The position numbers and the translations under genes are program-made. A stretch of 64,000 nt of DNA from Thermostichus lividus PCC 6715 (GTDB lineage: Bacteria > Cyanobacteriota > Cyanobacteriia > Thermosynechococcales > Thermosynechococcaceae): contig NZ_CP018092.1 in assembly GCF_002754935.1 (NCBI RefSeq), forward strand, positions 682,001 to 746,000. The letters are read 5' to 3'. Shown one piece after another: positions 1 to 11,475 of this stretch (position 1 is its first letter; each line of letters opens with the position of its first letter). The notes under the pieces were generated by a model. It saw only the letters and a list, made by a program, of their open reading frames with translations, searched no databases and was not told the origin of the DNA.

Positions 1-1
1 T

Positions 2-978
2 ATGCCCTACTCCCGGATTACCTATAGTCCTGCGTTTACCCTTGTGCCTACCTATGAATGTTTTAATCGTTGCACCTACTGCAACTTTCGCCGTGATATT
101 GGTACGAGCGGCTGGTTGAGTCTGGCGGCAGCGGCGGATCAGTTGGCGCGCTTGAGTCCGCATCACGTCTGTGAAATCCTCATTCTCAGTGGCGAAGTTG
201 CCCCCAATAGTCCACAGCGCAGCAAGTGGGTGCAGCATCTTTACGATTTAGCTGCGCTGGCCCTAGACTATGGCTTTTTGCCCCATACCAATGCCGGGCC
301 TTTAACTCGTGCGGAAATGGGCTATCTAAAGCAAGTGAATGTCTCCATGGGGTTAATGTTGGAGCAACTCACCCCAAACTGCTACAAACGGTGCATCGCC
401 ACGCTCCTAGTAAGGTTCCTGAATTGCGCTATGCCCAACTAGAGCAGGCGGGGGAGCTTGGCATTCCCTTTACAACAGGCGTACTGCTGGGCATTGGTGA
501 AGATCCTGAGGATTCGCAGGACTCCCTTGCTGCGATTGCTAAGTGTCATCAGCGCTGGGGTCACATTCAAGAGGTGATTTTGCAACCCCATCGCCCTGGC
601 CAGCAGCAGCAGGAGGCCTTGCCCTCCTTTGATGTCGCTCAACTACCGCAGGTGGTTCAATGGGCGCGATCGCTCCTGCCTGAGGATATTACCCTGCAAA
701 TTCCTGCCAACTTAGTCACCCATCCTGAGGTGTTGCGAGCCTGTTTAGCATTTGGTGCACGGGATTTAGGGGGGATTGTCCCCCTTGATCATGTGAATCC
801 AGACTATCCCCACAGGGATTTAGGGGCGCTCAAAGCACAGCTTCGGGGATGGGGCTGGCAGCTAGTTCCGCGCTTACCGATTTACCCCCAATATATTCCT
901 TGGCTTTCACCCGATCTCCAAGCACGGGTGAGAGAGGCACAAGAGCGATTCGACCTCTCACCTACTTTGGTAGGGTGA
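2..978 (+). CDS. cofG: 7,8-didemethyl-8-hydroxy-5-deazariboflavin synthase, CofG subunit (frameshifted)
   Basis: Radical-SAM enzyme that, with CofH, makes the deazaflavin F0 chromophore used by cyanobacterial photolyases. The [4Fe-4S] motif CFNRCTYC is at residues 20-27. The reading frame breaks near base 376. Frame 2 reads through LEQLTP and then degenerates to a stop at 442, while frame 1 resumes the family sequence with LLQTVHRHAPSKVPEL and runs to 978. Adding one A to the AAA run at 376-378 restores one 325-residue protein of normal CofG length. The ATG at base 2 is a plausible true start because TYSPAFTLVPTYE is the usual N-terminus. The last 17 bases overlap the convergent MscS gene. 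It may be a sequencing error or a young pseudogene. Confidence 0.85.
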
Positions 979-2677
979 CCCGAAAGCCCGGGGGCTGGTA
1001 GTCATCCCCAAGGTAATTGCTGGGCATGGTACTGGTGTTGCCATCCCGTAGGGCTAAATAGCTGGGGGACATAATCTCGATTCCCGCTTCGTTACAGACA
1101 TCTTGCAAGTGTTCGTGGAGTTCTGAGAGGATCCACGGCACCCGCGGCCAATCTTGGGTATAGACGTTGAGTTGATAGCTGATGTGAAAGTCGTTGAGGG
1201 CGGTTTGCCAGACAAAGGGAGCCGGATCAGCTAAAATACCAGTGGTGCGCCGCCCCGCCTCAATCATCGCCGCATAGACATCGCGCCAGGGAACATCATA
1301 GCCAAGGGTAATGGTGGTTTGCAAAATCAAGGGGCGGTCTAGCTCGCGAATGGCTACGGATAGGTTGGTGACGTTGCTATTGAGCAGCGAGGAGTTGGGA
1401 ATCGTAACAACTTGGTTGTTGGGGCGACAGACACGGGTCACGAGCAAGGTTTTTTGGATAACAATTCCTTGAACATCGCCAATTTGAATCAGGTCTCCCT
1501 GCTGGAAGGCGCGAGTGTAAATGAGGATCACGCCCCCGACCACGTTGGCGATCGCCGAGGTGGAACCCAACGAAAATAGAATCCCTAAGAAGACAGAAAT
1601 GCCCCGAAATGCCGGAGAGTCGAACCCCGGCAAGTAGGGGAACACCACCACCGCCGCCATGGCCACAATTAAAATCAGCAGCAGGTTATAGGTAGGTTTC
1701 GCCCAGTCGGTATAAAACCCAGGAATGACCAAGCGGTCTGTTTCAATGGCGTAGAAAATGGCGCGAACGCCCTTGAGGATGTAATAGGTGATGGTAATAA
1801 TGACGGCGATCGCTACCAAATTTGGCAAATAGTTACCAATCCCGGTGAATACCAGTTCCAGAGAAAACAGAAAATGATTGAGAAAATTTTGGCCAAAGGC
1901 ACGGGTCCACGGAAATAAGTTAAAAACAAACGTTAGGTAAAGGTAGAGAATAAACAATAACAAAAAAAGCCGTGTGAATTGGAGAGCGCGCAGCAGCCAT
2001 GTTTGAATCGCTTCTGTAGAAATAATTTCAAAATTTTGCAGCCGCAGGGTCGGGATGCGCTGCGCCCCCCAGCGAGTGATGGGCTGAAATATCTTTGCCG
2101 ATACGCGAATAATCACTGAGCACACAATCAGTGTGAGAAGGGTTGAGAGCACGGCATACACGATGTTTTGCAGCAGGCGTTGCGGCGCTCGATCCTGACG
2201 GTACTGCCCAATGACCTCCCGGATGCGCTGGGCCAGCTCTGCCGCCGCCGCCTCTTGGCTAATTAAGCGCTCGCCAGCATCGTCAGCCGTTACCGTTAAC
2301 AGCGGGCGATCGCCTTGGACAACGGCCACCTCGCGGCGATCGCCAATTTTTTTGATCGTGATGCTCTCTAGGGGAATCTCATCCTGCTCTGCCACCTGCA
2401 AAATTCGCCTGCGGATTGCTTCTGCCCGCTCTTGGGCACTAAAAGACCCCAGACCATGGCGAACCTCAACAATGACCTCGCCATCAATCGTCACCGGATA
2501 GCCTTCCGCCTCAGGAGATGGTGCCGTGGTCGTTGCAGTGGGTTGGGCAATACTTGGTAACTGTGCCTGAGCGACCACTAGGACAAGGGCAAGACACAGA
2601 CACAGCAAAAAATTCAGGGACAGCAGACGCTTAGCCATAGACATTCTAGGTTGAGGCTCGGTTGAGGGACTATCCAC
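962..2677 (-). CDS. MscS family mechanosensitive ion channel
   Basis: Predicted small-conductance mechanosensitive channel of 571 residues that would release solutes on hypo-osmotic shock. A hydrophobic signal-like segment spans about residues 15-38. It is followed by a soluble N-terminal domain to about residue 165 and then several membrane segments. The MscS core is at about 375-440, with the pore-helix and beta-domain pattern GGVILIYTRAFQQGDLIQIG and TIPNSSLLNSNVTN. The extra N-terminal domain makes it longer than E. coli MscS (286 residues), as in many cyanobacterial paralogues. An alternative start at MSMAKRLL (base 2644) would give a more typical signal peptide. It is convergent with cofG, overlapping by 17 bases. 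Confidence 0.87.
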   Translation of the reverse strand: MDSPSTEPQPRMSMAKRLLSLNFLLCLCLALVLVVAQAQLPSIAQPTATTTAPSPEAEGYPVTIDGEVIVEVRHGLGSFSAQERAEAIRRRILQVAEQDEIPLESITIKKIGDRREVAVVQGDRPLLTVTADDAGERLISQEAAAAELAQRIREVIGQYRQDRAPQRLLQNIVYAVLSTLLTLIVCSVIIRVSAKIFQPITRWGAQRIPTLRLQNFEIISTEAIQTWLLRALQFTRLFLLLFILYLYLTFVFNLFPWTRAFGQNFLNHFLFSLELVFTGIGNYLPNLVAIAVIITITYYILKGVRAIFYAIETDRLVIPGFYTDWAKPTYNLLLILIVAMAAVVVFPYLPGFDSPAFRGISVFLGILFSLGSTSAIANVVGGVILIYTRAFQQGDLIQIGDVQGIVIQKTLLVTRVCRPNNQVVTIPNSSLLNSNVTNLSVAIRELDRPLILQTTITLGYDVPWRDVYAAMIEAGRRTTGILADPAPFVWQTALNDFHISYQLNVYTQDWPRVPWILSELHEHLQDVCNEAGIEIMSPSYLALRDGNTSTMPSNYLGDDYQPPGFRVTLPK

Positions 2678-2716
2678 CTATGATGCACAACTGTTGCGTA
2701 TAATGAGTAGCCGTAA

Positions 2717-4027
<1,311 letters not shown>

Positions 4028-4144
4028 AGGTTACCTGCAGACCCAATAGTTCGCTGAGTCCTTCGCGCTCTCATCAATAGGGATGCAGATCGCCGATAAT
4101 AGCAATCAGCTGCTTCCGTTGCAATGAGTTCACACCAATCGCCT

Positions 4145-4705
4145 ATGCTAAAGCTCTATGGTGGTGCTAAGTCCCGCGCTTCAATTGTGCGCTGGTATCT
4201 AGAAGAAATTGGCCTCCCCTATGAATTTGTGCTGCTGGATCTGCAAGCAGGGGAGCATCGCCAGCCTGAGTTCCTGAAACTAAACCCAATGGGTAAAGTG
4301 CCCGTCATTGTGGATGGGGATCTGGTGCTGTGGGAATCGGGAGCTATTTTGCTATACCTCGCCCAAACCCACGGTCAACTGCCGTCGGATGCCGCAACGG
4401 CGGCTAAGGTCTATCAGTGGGTTCTGTTTGCCAACTCTACCCTCTCTCAGGCCATGTTTCCGCCGGAAAATCGCGATCGCCAACTCCCTAGCCTCTTAGC
4501 TGGGTTAGACGCAACACTGCAGGGGAACACGTATATTTTGGGGGCTGACTTTTCCGTTGCCGATGTGGCTCTAGGGTCAATCTTGGCCTACTTACAAATG
4601 CTGTTTCAAGTTGATTTGAGTCCTTATCCTGCGGTTGAAGGCTACACAGAGCGCTTACGCAGCCGCCCTGCGTTTCAGAAAGGCCTCTTGGGGGCAAATG
4701 CATGA
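4145..4705 (+). CDS. glutathione S-transferase family protein
   Basis: Thioredoxin-fold N-terminal domain (MLKLYGGAKSRASIVRWYLE) followed by an all-helical C-terminal domain. The conserved NPMGKVPVIVDG and WESGAILLYLA elements of the glutathione site are visible. About 186 residues, a normal size for cyanobacterial GSTs. I chose the ATG at 4145 because the fold begins there; an ATG at 4124 would add seven residues. Its last four bases overlap the DUF3531 gene (ATGA arrangement), implying translational coupling. The substrate cannot be told from sequence. Confidence 0.85.
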   Translation: MLKLYGGAKSRASIVRWYLEEIGLPYEFVLLDLQAGEHRQPEFLKLNPMGKVPVIVDGDLVLWESGAILLYLAQTHGQLPSDAATAAKVYQWVLFANSTLSQAMFPPENRDRQLPSLLAGLDATLQGNTYILGADFSVADVALGSILAYLQMLFQVDLSPYPAVEGYTERLRSRPAFQKGLLGANA

Positions 4706-5160
4706 ATGTGATCTTTCGGGAAATTGATCCCTTTGATCTGTGGATCTGGGTCGAGTTTGTTGACCCTCCCACCACCATTGAGCAGCAATACCTTGAAGAA
4801 GTCTTTAATTCATGGTTTTTTTTAGGAAAGTTGGGCGGCTTCAATGCCGAGAACCTGCAAGTCCAGGAAACAGGGTTAGACCTCAGCTACCTTGAGTACA
4901 ATCCCCTGCAAGCGGATAGCTCTCTTATGGCGGTAATGCACAATATGGGAGAGTTTGAGTACAATGGGCGTTGGGCGCGCTGCTGGTTTGATCTGGGCAC
5001 CAGTGATGCCCTAGCCCTAGATATTCTCATTAATGCCCTGAGCCAGTTTAGTGAGGACTATGTGGCCATTGCCAATTTAGTGATTGGTGGTGATCATCCA
5101 GAATGGCCGATCGCCAGTAGTGAACAGCGAGAGGCGATCCAACAGTCGGCGTGGAACTAA
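4702..5160 (+). CDS. DUF3531 family protein
   Basis: A 152-residue soluble protein that I recognise as the cyanobacterial and plastid DUF3531 family, which has no established function. The conserved features seen are REIDPFDLWIWVEF near the N-terminus and GEFEYNGRWARCWFDLGTSD in the centre. There is no signal peptide or membrane segment. It is coupled to the GST gene upstream by a 4-base overlap. The rsmB start (GTG at 5151) lies inside its last codons, so the three genes look like one operon. Confidence 0.8.
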   Translation: MNVIFREIDPFDLWIWVEFVDPPTTIEQQYLEEVFNSWFFLGKLGGFNAENLQVQETGLDLSYLEYNPLQADSSLMAVMHNMGEFEYNGRWARCWFDLGTSDALALDILINALSQFSEDYVAIANLVIGGDHPEWPIASSEQREAIQQSAWN

Positions 5161-6491
5161 TTGCCCGTCATCTTGCCTTCAACGCACTCGATGCCATTGC
5201 CAAGGGGGCCTATGCCGATGTGGCCTTAGACAGGGTATTGCATACCTGCGATCTACAGGCCAGCGATCGCGCCCTTGTCACCGAGTTAGTCTATGGAACG
5301 GTACGGCGGCAGCGCACCTTAGATACCCTCATTGCGGGCTTTTGTCGTCAAGCGCCTCCCCTGCGCCTGCAATTAATTCTGCGCCTAGGCCTCTATCAAC
5401 TGCGGTACCTCGATCACATTCCAGCCCACGCAGCGGTGGATACCAGTGTGCGTCTGGCAAAGGTGGTGGGCTTGGGCGGGTTGGCCGCGCTGGTGAATGG
5501 GGTGCTGCGCCGCTATCTGCGTGCTGAGGGTGATCCGCTCACGTCGATGATTGCAGGGTTGCCCCACGTCTCACAACTGGGCTGTTACTATAGTTTCCCC
5601 GATGAGCTGATTGAAGGCTGGTTAGACCTAGTGGGACTTGAGGAGTGCCAAGCGCTCTGCGACTGGTTTAACCGCCCGCCCCGCCTCGATTTACGGCTCA
5701 ATCCCCTACGGGGCGATCGCCAGCATTTAATCCAGTTATTTGCTGAGGCGGGCTATGACCTGAGGGCTATTCCCACGCTACCCCAAGGGCTGACGCTGAA
5801 CCACTGTGGCGCACCCATGGCGACATTGCCCTACTTTGAGGCGGGGTATTGGTCGGTTCAAGATCGCGCAGCGCAGTGGGTGGCACATTTGTTGGATCCC
5901 CAGCCTGGGGAGGTTGTCATTGATGCCTGTGCTGCTCCGGGGGGTAAAACAACCCATATCGCTGAGCTAATGCGCAATCAAGGCCGGGTGATTGCCTGCG
6001 ATCGCACCCCCAGCCGCCTGCGCAGACTGCGTCAAAATCGCGATCGCCTTGGTTTAAGCTGTATTGAGATTCACACCGTCGATAGTGCCACGGCTCCAGA
6101 CTTCAGGGGCGTAGGCGATCGTGTGCTGCTGGATGTTCCCTGCTCTGGCACCGGAACGCTGCACCGCCATGCCGATGCCCGCTGGCACCCCTTAGGCAAA
6201 CGATTAGCCAGCCTTGTTCCCCTGCAAGCCCAACTCCTCAGCAATGTCTGCCAGTGGGTCAAACCGAACGGTGTGCTGGTGTATGCCACCTGTAGCTTAG
6301 AGCCGGCGGAAAATGAAGCCCAGATTCAGCACTTCCTGCGCCTGCACCCCCAGTGGCGCATCGATCCTCCCCCTGCACCCCTAGAGCAATGGGCGGATCC
6401 CCAAGGGTGGATCACCGTCTGGCCGCAGCGTCAAGACATGGATGGTTTTTTTATGGTGCGGTTGCGGCGCGATAACCAAGGAGAAGTGTGA
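5151..6491 (+). CDS. rsmB: 16S rRNA (cytosine(967)-C(5))-methyltransferase
   Basis: SAM-dependent m5C methyltransferase acting on 16S rRNA. An N-terminal NusB-like RNA-binding domain covers about residues 1-140. The catalytic Rossmann domain has motif I DACAAPGGKT at about 256, motif IV DVPCSGTGTL at about 327 and motif VI YATCSLEPAENE at about 377; the two cysteines of motifs IV and VI are the catalytic pair. 446 residues is typical. The start is GTG at 5151, inside the DUF3531 gene, because the NusB-like homology begins only a few codons later. The 3' end overlaps the convergent CPBP gene by 41 bases. Confidence 0.92.
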   Translation: MELIARHLAFNALDAIAKGAYADVALDRVLHTCDLQASDRALVTELVYGTVRRQRTLDTLIAGFCRQAPPLRLQLILRLGLYQLRYLDHIPAHAAVDTSVRLAKVVGLGGLAALVNGVLRRYLRAEGDPLTSMIAGLPHVSQLGCYYSFPDELIEGWLDLVGLEECQALCDWFNRPPRLDLRLNPLRGDRQHLIQLFAEAGYDLRAIPTLPQGLTLNHCGAPMATLPYFEAGYWSVQDRAAQWVAHLLDPQPGEVVIDACAAPGGKTTHIAELMRNQGRVIACDRTPSRLRRLRQNRDRLGLSCIEIHTVDSATAPDFRGVGDRVLLDVPCSGTGTLHRHADARWHPLGKRLASLVPLQAQLLSNVCQWVKPNGVLVYATCSLEPAENEAQIQHFLRLHPQWRIDPPPAPLEQWADPQGWITVWPQRQDMDGFFMVRLRRDNQGEV

Positions 6492-7287
6492 CAATCCCTA
6501 ATAGGCTCACCCCCATAACACCGGCGATCGGATTACCACCAATACCCGTCAGCCACTCTGGCGCAACCCCAGTATAGGTAACCAACTCCCCCACCTTGAC
6601 CCCAAAATAGGCCCAGACCAACCCGCCGTGGAACCCCATGGGAAAGCCCAAGCGGCGGCCAAAGACCCATTTTCCCAAACCTAAACTTAAACCCAATATC
6701 ACTAAACCAAAAAAGCGTGGCCAGGTGGCGCGAATCACCTCCGGTGGGTGAAGATAGTGCAGCACCGCAAAGATCAAACCATTGAGGCCGAGGGCAAACC
6801 AAGGCTGATACTCTAGCTCTAGCTCCTGTAAGAGCCACCCTCGAAACAGCAACTCTTCGGCAAAACCCACACCAATTCCGGTAGCCAAGCCCTCCACTAG
6901 CAATAGCCCAAAGCGATCCGGCGTGCCGTGCCACTGCACCCAGCCCAACTGCCCTTCAACGAAGAACAACAGCACTACCAACCCCACAGCCAACAGCCAT
7001 CCTACAAGGGCATCGCGGCCAAATAGCCAGCCCCCCTGCAACCCATAGAACCCTAGGGGCGATCGCTGCTGGTGAACTCGCTGCCCCCAAACCCGCAGCA
7101 AAGCGATAAAAATGAGGTACAGCAGCCCCATATTGACAAAGCTAGCAGTGCCACCGTCCCCCCACAGAAAAAAAATGCTCAGGCCAATGGGTAGCCAAAG
7201 CAAAACCAGTGTTACGGCAAAACTCAACAGACGAACCCAGAGCGGGCGGCGGATCATCTGCCGCCAAGCATTATTCAGTCGGTTCAA
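6451..7287 (-). CDS. CPBP family intramembrane glutamic protease
   Basis: Polytopic membrane protein of 278 residues with the three CPBP/Abi signatures: EELLFRGW at about residue 142, a histidine-bearing stretch VLHYLHPPE at about 175, and MGFHGGLVWA at about 217. These residues form the active site in the family (CAAX prenyl endopeptidases and related). The substrate is unknown. It starts inside the end of clpS on the same strand (17-base overlap), so the two are probably co-transcribed, with clpS first. Confidence 0.85.
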   Translation of the reverse strand: MNRLNNAWRQMIRRPLWVRLLSFAVTLVLLWLPIGLSIFFLWGDGGTASFVNMGLLYLIFIALLRVWGQRVHQQRSPLGFYGLQGGWLFGRDALVGWLLAVGLVVLLFFVEGQLGWVQWHGTPDRFGLLLVEGLATGIGVGFAEELLFRGWLLQELELEYQPWFALGLNGLIFAVLHYLHPPEVIRATWPRFFGLVILGLSLGLGKWVFGRRLGFPMGFHGGLVWAYFGVKVGELVTYTGVAPEWLTGIGGNPIAGVMGVSLLGIVTLLLGYRAATAP

Positions 7288-7570
7288 TGGTGCTCGTCAA
7301 TCCTGCCATTTTCAGGCCTTCACAATAGAATTCAGCGTGCTCAAGGGCACAGGTAATGACCAAAGCAACCCCAGTCATGTGAGCCTCCATCATAATGTCC
7401 ACCGCCTGTGGTTGTGTCAAACTGGGCACCGTTTTCAGCAACACCTCGACAACGTACTCCATCGAGTTCACATCATCATTGTGCAGCAGCACACGATAGC
7501 GGGGTGCCAACTTACGAACGGTTGCTGGTTTTTCAATGGTTTGCACTGACATTGTTCGCCATGCCTCCAT
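7271..7570 (-). CDS. clpS: ATP-dependent Clp protease adaptor ClpS
   Basis: Adaptor that delivers N-degron substrates to ClpAP/ClpCP. Core signatures are YRVLLHNDDVNSMEYVV and the A-H-M helix region MMEAHMTGVALV, which form the N-degron pocket. 99 residues from the ATG at 7570, or 93 from a second ATG at 7552 (MSVQTIEKP). The second start fits homologues better because the first six residues look non-conserved. It lies between lysS and the CPBP protease gene on the minus strand. Cyanobacteria usually carry two ClpS types; this one has the length of the common type. Confidence 0.92.
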   Translation of the reverse strand: MEAWRTMSVQTIEKPATVRKLAPRYRVLLHNDDVNSMEYVVEVLLKTVPSLTQPQAVDIMMEAHMTGVALVITCALEHAEFYCEGLKMAGLTSTIEPTE

Positions 7571-7629
7571 TCTGGGTGGGCATCAATCGGTAAATATGCT
7601 TAAGATTTTAGCAAATCTTGCCCAGCCGT

Positions 7630-9131
7630 CTATTCAGGGCGCAATAACGGAAAGGCAATCACATCGCGGATACTGGGGGAGTCGGTTAGCAGCATCACCA
7701 ATCGATCAATGCCAATCCCTAACCCACCGGTGGGTGGCATACCGTGCTCTAAAGCCGTTAAAAAGTCGTCATCCACGCTGTGGGCTTCGAGATCCCCTGC
7801 CGCTTTCCGTGCCGCTTGCGCCTCCAGCCGTTGCCGTTGATCTAGCGGATCCGTCAGCTCAGAAAAGCTGTTGGCGTGCTCACGTCCCACAATAAACAGT
7901 TCAAACCGCTCCACTAGCCCCGGTTTATGGCGATGGGGTTTGGCTAAGGGGGAAATTTCCACGGGATAGTCAAGGACAAAGGTGGGCTGAATTAAGGTGG
8001 GTTCAACAGCTTGCTCAAACACTTCGTTCAGCACACGGCCAATGGTATCGCACCTGTCTAGGTCGCTGATTCCCACCTGCTGGGCGGCAGCTTTGGCCTG
8101 CTCCAGTTCGCCAAACTGCTGAAAATCTAGCCCTGTAACCTTTGCCACGATCTCGTGCATCGTCACCCGCTGCCAAGGAGGGGTCAGGTCAATGGTCTCC
8201 CCTTGATAGTTTAGGATGAGGGTGCCAAGAACCTGCTGAGCCGCAGTGGTAATAATGGCTTCAGTTAAAGCCATCATGTCGGTGTAGTCGGCGTAGGCTT
8301 GATATACCTCAATCGAGGTAAATTCAGGATTATGCTTTGTGGAAATCCCTTCATTGCGAAAGATGCGCCCTAGTTCAAAGACCTTTTCAAACCCTCCCAC
8401 GATCAACCGCTTAAGATGAAGCTCTGTGGCAATCCGCAGGTACAGCGGCATCTCTAAGGTGTTGTGATAGGTGATGAAAGGGCGGGCTTCGGCCCTCCTG
8501 CCTCTGCTTGGAGGACAGGGGTTTCAATTTCAATAAACCCTTGCTCGTTCAGATACTGGCGGATGGCAGCCGTGATCAGGGCGCGTTTGCGAAAGGTGTC
8601 TCGCACATGGGGATTGACAATTAAATCGACATAGCGCTGCCGATAGCGTTTTTCAACATCCGTGAGGCCATGCCATTTGTCAGGCAGGGGCAACAATGCT
8701 TTGGTCAGGAGGCTGTAGTCCTCAACCACCACCGATAGCTCCCCTTTTTCTGTGCGTTTGAGGGTGCCCACCGCACCGAGAATGTCGCCAACGTCGGTGA
8801 GCTGTTTAAGATCTGAGAAGGCTGTCTCTCCCATGGCGGCACTGATGGTCTGCTTGTCGAGGTAAAGCTGAATGGTGCCACTCTCATCTTGGAGGGTAAA
8901 AAACGCCAGCTTACCAAACACCCGCCGTGCCATGATGCGGCCTGCCACACTGACGCGATCGCCCACGGCATCCCCTGCGGTGAGATTGGCGTATTTTTTT
9001 TGGAGCATAGCTGCCGTATGGGTGCGCTCCCAGCGATAGGCGTAGGGGTTCATCCCCCGCTGCTGGAGTGTGGCAGCTTTTTCAATTCGCGTTGCCCGAA
9101 TTTCTGCCCCCGTTGCCCCTACCTCAGCCAT
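7630..9131 (-). CDS. lysS: lysyl-tRNA synthetase, class II (frameshifted)
   Basis: Charges tRNA-Lys. The N-terminal part (9131 to about 8496) has the OB-fold anticodon-binding domain and motif 1. The C-terminal part (8451-7630) has motif 2 [15 protein letters not shown] and motif 3 [13 protein letters not shown]. The frame breaks inside the conserved EAGGAEARPF region, where the observed reading is [10 protein letters not shown]. One extra C in the CCC run at 8493-8495 (G on the coding strand) restores an uninterrupted 500-residue protein. Because the enzyme is normally essential, a base-calling error or assembly slip is more likely than a true null. A second copy elsewhere cannot be excluded. 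Confidence 0.9.
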
Positions 9132-9264
9132 ACTTTTAACGATTCTCCACGATTAGCAAACCTTAACCTTATCATTGTACGCTCTGAGAAAAATCAGAAC
9201 CGGTCAGCACAGGGGATCGAGTACAGTGGATGCTAGTGCAACAGAAGAACTGGAACAGACTATT

Positions 9265-11475
9265 ATGACCTCGGCTAAGTCCAGTCGCCGCAAAGCTTCG
9301 GAACCCATTGATCTAAATGACCCACAGTACTATTTCAACCGTTCCCTCAGTTGGTTGGAGTTTAACAAGCGAGTGCTGCATGAGGCCTACGATCCGCGAA
9401 CACCGCTCCTGGAGCGGCTGAAGTTCATGGCGATTTTTAGTACCAACCTCGATGAATTTTTTATGGTGCGGGTGGCCGGTCTGCAACAACAGGTAGAAAG
9501 TGGCATCCTCCAAGGTGGTGCCGATGGCATGCCGCCCGCAGAGCAGTTACAGGCTGTGCGGCAATATCTTATCCCCATTGTGACTGAGCAGCACCGCTAT
9601 TTCGACCAAGAATTGCGATCGCTCCTTGCCAAGGAAGCAATTTTTCTCAATCGTTTTCAGGAGCTAGAGCCGGAGCAGCAAAGCTACCTCAACCATTACT
9701 TTCAGGCGCAAGTGTTTCCAGTGCTCACTCCCCTAGCCGTGGATCCGGCTCACCCGTTCCCCTATATTTCCAGCTTGAGCCTTAACTTGGCCGTCTTGAT
9801 TCGAGATCCTGATTCTGGCCAAGAGCGATTAGCCCGGGTTAAGGTGCCCAACCGTTTTCCTCGCTTTATTCCCTTGCCGCAACACCTGCACAGCTCCGAA
9901 GCCACCCATTGGGTTGGGGTGCCCCTTGAAGACATCATTGCCCACAACCTGAATGCGCTATTTCCCGGCATGGACATTCAGTCTTACTTTGTCTTTCGCA
10001 TTACCCGCAGTGCTGACCTTGAACTGGAAACAGATAAGGCCGATGATCTGCTGATTGCGATCGAGCAGGAAATTCGCAAACGCCGGTTTGGTTCTGTAGT
10101 TCGCCTTGAAGTCCAGCGGGGGATTCCGCCACTGCTAAAGCAAACCCTGATGGAGGAAATGGATCTCGAAGAGATTGATGTTTATGAATTAGATGGGCTG
10201 TTGTGCCTCAACGATCTGTTTGCCTTTATGGCACTGCCATTGCCGCAATGTAAGGATGTGGAGTGGCATCCTCAAGTGCCGCCTAGTTTTCAGCGGGTGG
10301 ATGAGCGGGAGTCTTTATTTGACACCACCAGTGAAATTACGACCTTGGGCACCGATTATTGGGAAGCAACGGCAAATGAGTTATTTGGCTTAATCCGCGA
10401 GCGCGATTTGATGGTGCACCACCCCTACCACTCGTTTACGGCAACAGTGCAGCGGTTTATTACCCTAGCCGCTCACGACCCGCAAGTGTTAGCCATTAAG
10501 ATGACCCTCTACCGCACGTCCGGCGACTCTCCCATTGTCAGTGCCCTGATTAAAGCGGCGGAAAATGGTAAACAGGTGGCGGTACTGGTGGAACTCAAAG
10601 CTCGCTTTGACGAGGAGAACAATATTCTCTGGGCGCGAAAGCTAGAAAAAGTGGGTGTGCATGTGGTGTATGGGGTACCCGGCCTAAAGACCCATACCAA
10701 GACGGTGTTGGTGGTGCGTCAAGAAGCAGGGCAAATTCGCCGTTACGTTCACATTGGTACGGGCAATTACAACCCCAAGACCGCTGGTCTTTATGAGGAT
10801 TTAGGGTTATTTTCCTGTCGCCCAGAATTGGGCGCAGACCTCACGGAACTGTTTAACGTCTTGACGGGCTACTCGCGGCAGCGGCACTATCGGAAACTAT
10901 TGGTGGCACCGGTGACCATGCGGGAACGGATGCTAGCACTCATCCACCGCGAAACGGAGCACTGCCGTAATGGCCGCCCAGGGCGGATTATTGCCAAAAT
11001 GAATGCGATTACAGATACCCAACTCATCCGTGCGCTGTACGAAGCTTCGCAAGCGGGAGTAGAAATTGATTTGATTATTCGGGGGATGTGCTGCTTGCGC
11101 CCTGGGGTGCCGGGAGTGAGCGATCGCGTGCGGGTGATTAGTATTATTGGTCGCTTTCTCGAGCACTCGCGAATTTTCTATTTTGGCAACAACGGTCAGC
11201 CAGAGTACTTTATCGGCAGTGCTGACTGGCGATCGCGCAACTTAGATCGGCGAGTGGAGGCGATCGCACCGATTATAGAGCCACGTATTCAGCAGGAACT
11301 GCAAGAGCTACTGGAAATTATGCTTGCTGATAATCGCCAAGCTTGGGAGCTGCAACCCGATGGCAGCTACCGGCAACGCCACCCCAAAGACGGGGAGCCA
11401 GAACGAGGCACGCACGCCGTGTTGATGGCGCGTACCTTAAAGGAACTGCAAGCGAATGATTGCCATCTGCCTTAA
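9265..11475 (+). CDS. ppk1: polyphosphate kinase 1
   Basis: Makes polyphosphate reversibly from ATP through a phosphohistidine intermediate. The four-domain PPK1 layout is visible: N-terminal YYFNRSLSWLEFNKRVLHEA, a head domain, then two PLD-like domains. The autophosphorylated-histidine region is YVHIGTGNYNPKTAGLYEDL at about residue 500, and the second catalytic segment is near GRFLEHSRIFYFG. I chose the ATG at 9265 (MTSAKSS, 736 residues); an upstream GTG-type extension to 9175 adds 30 non-conserved residues. The gene is divergent from lysS. Confidence 0.96.
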   Translation: MTSAKSSRRKASEPIDLNDPQYYFNRSLSWLEFNKRVLHEAYDPRTPLLERLKFMAIFSTNLDEFFMVRVAGLQQQVESGILQGGADGMPPAEQLQAVRQYLIPIVTEQHRYFDQELRSLLAKEAIFLNRFQELEPEQQSYLNHYFQAQVFPVLTPLAVDPAHPFPYISSLSLNLAVLIRDPDSGQERLARVKVPNRFPRFIPLPQHLHSSEATHWVGVPLEDIIAHNLNALFPGMDIQSYFVFRITRSADLELETDKADDLLIAIEQEIRKRRFGSVVRLEVQRGIPPLLKQTLMEEMDLEEIDVYELDGLLCLNDLFAFMALPLPQCKDVEWHPQVPPSFQRVDERESLFDTTSEITTLGTDYWEATANELFGLIRERDLMVHHPYHSFTATVQRFITLAAHDPQVLAIKMTLYRTSGDSPIVSALIKAAENGKQVAVLVELKARFDEENNILWARKLEKVGVHVVYGVPGLKTHTKTVLVVRQEAGQIRRYVHIGTGNYNPKTAGLYEDLGLFSCRPELGADLTELFNVLTGYSRQRHYRKLLVAPVTMRERMLALIHRETEHCRNGRPGRIIAKMNAITDTQLIRALYEASQAGVEIDLIIRGMCCLRPGVPGVSDRVRVISIIGRFLEHSRIFYFGNNGQPEYFIGSADWRSRNLDRRVEAIAPIIEPRIQQELQELLEIMLADNRQAWELQPDGSYRQRHPKDGEPERGTHAVLMARTLKELQANDCHLP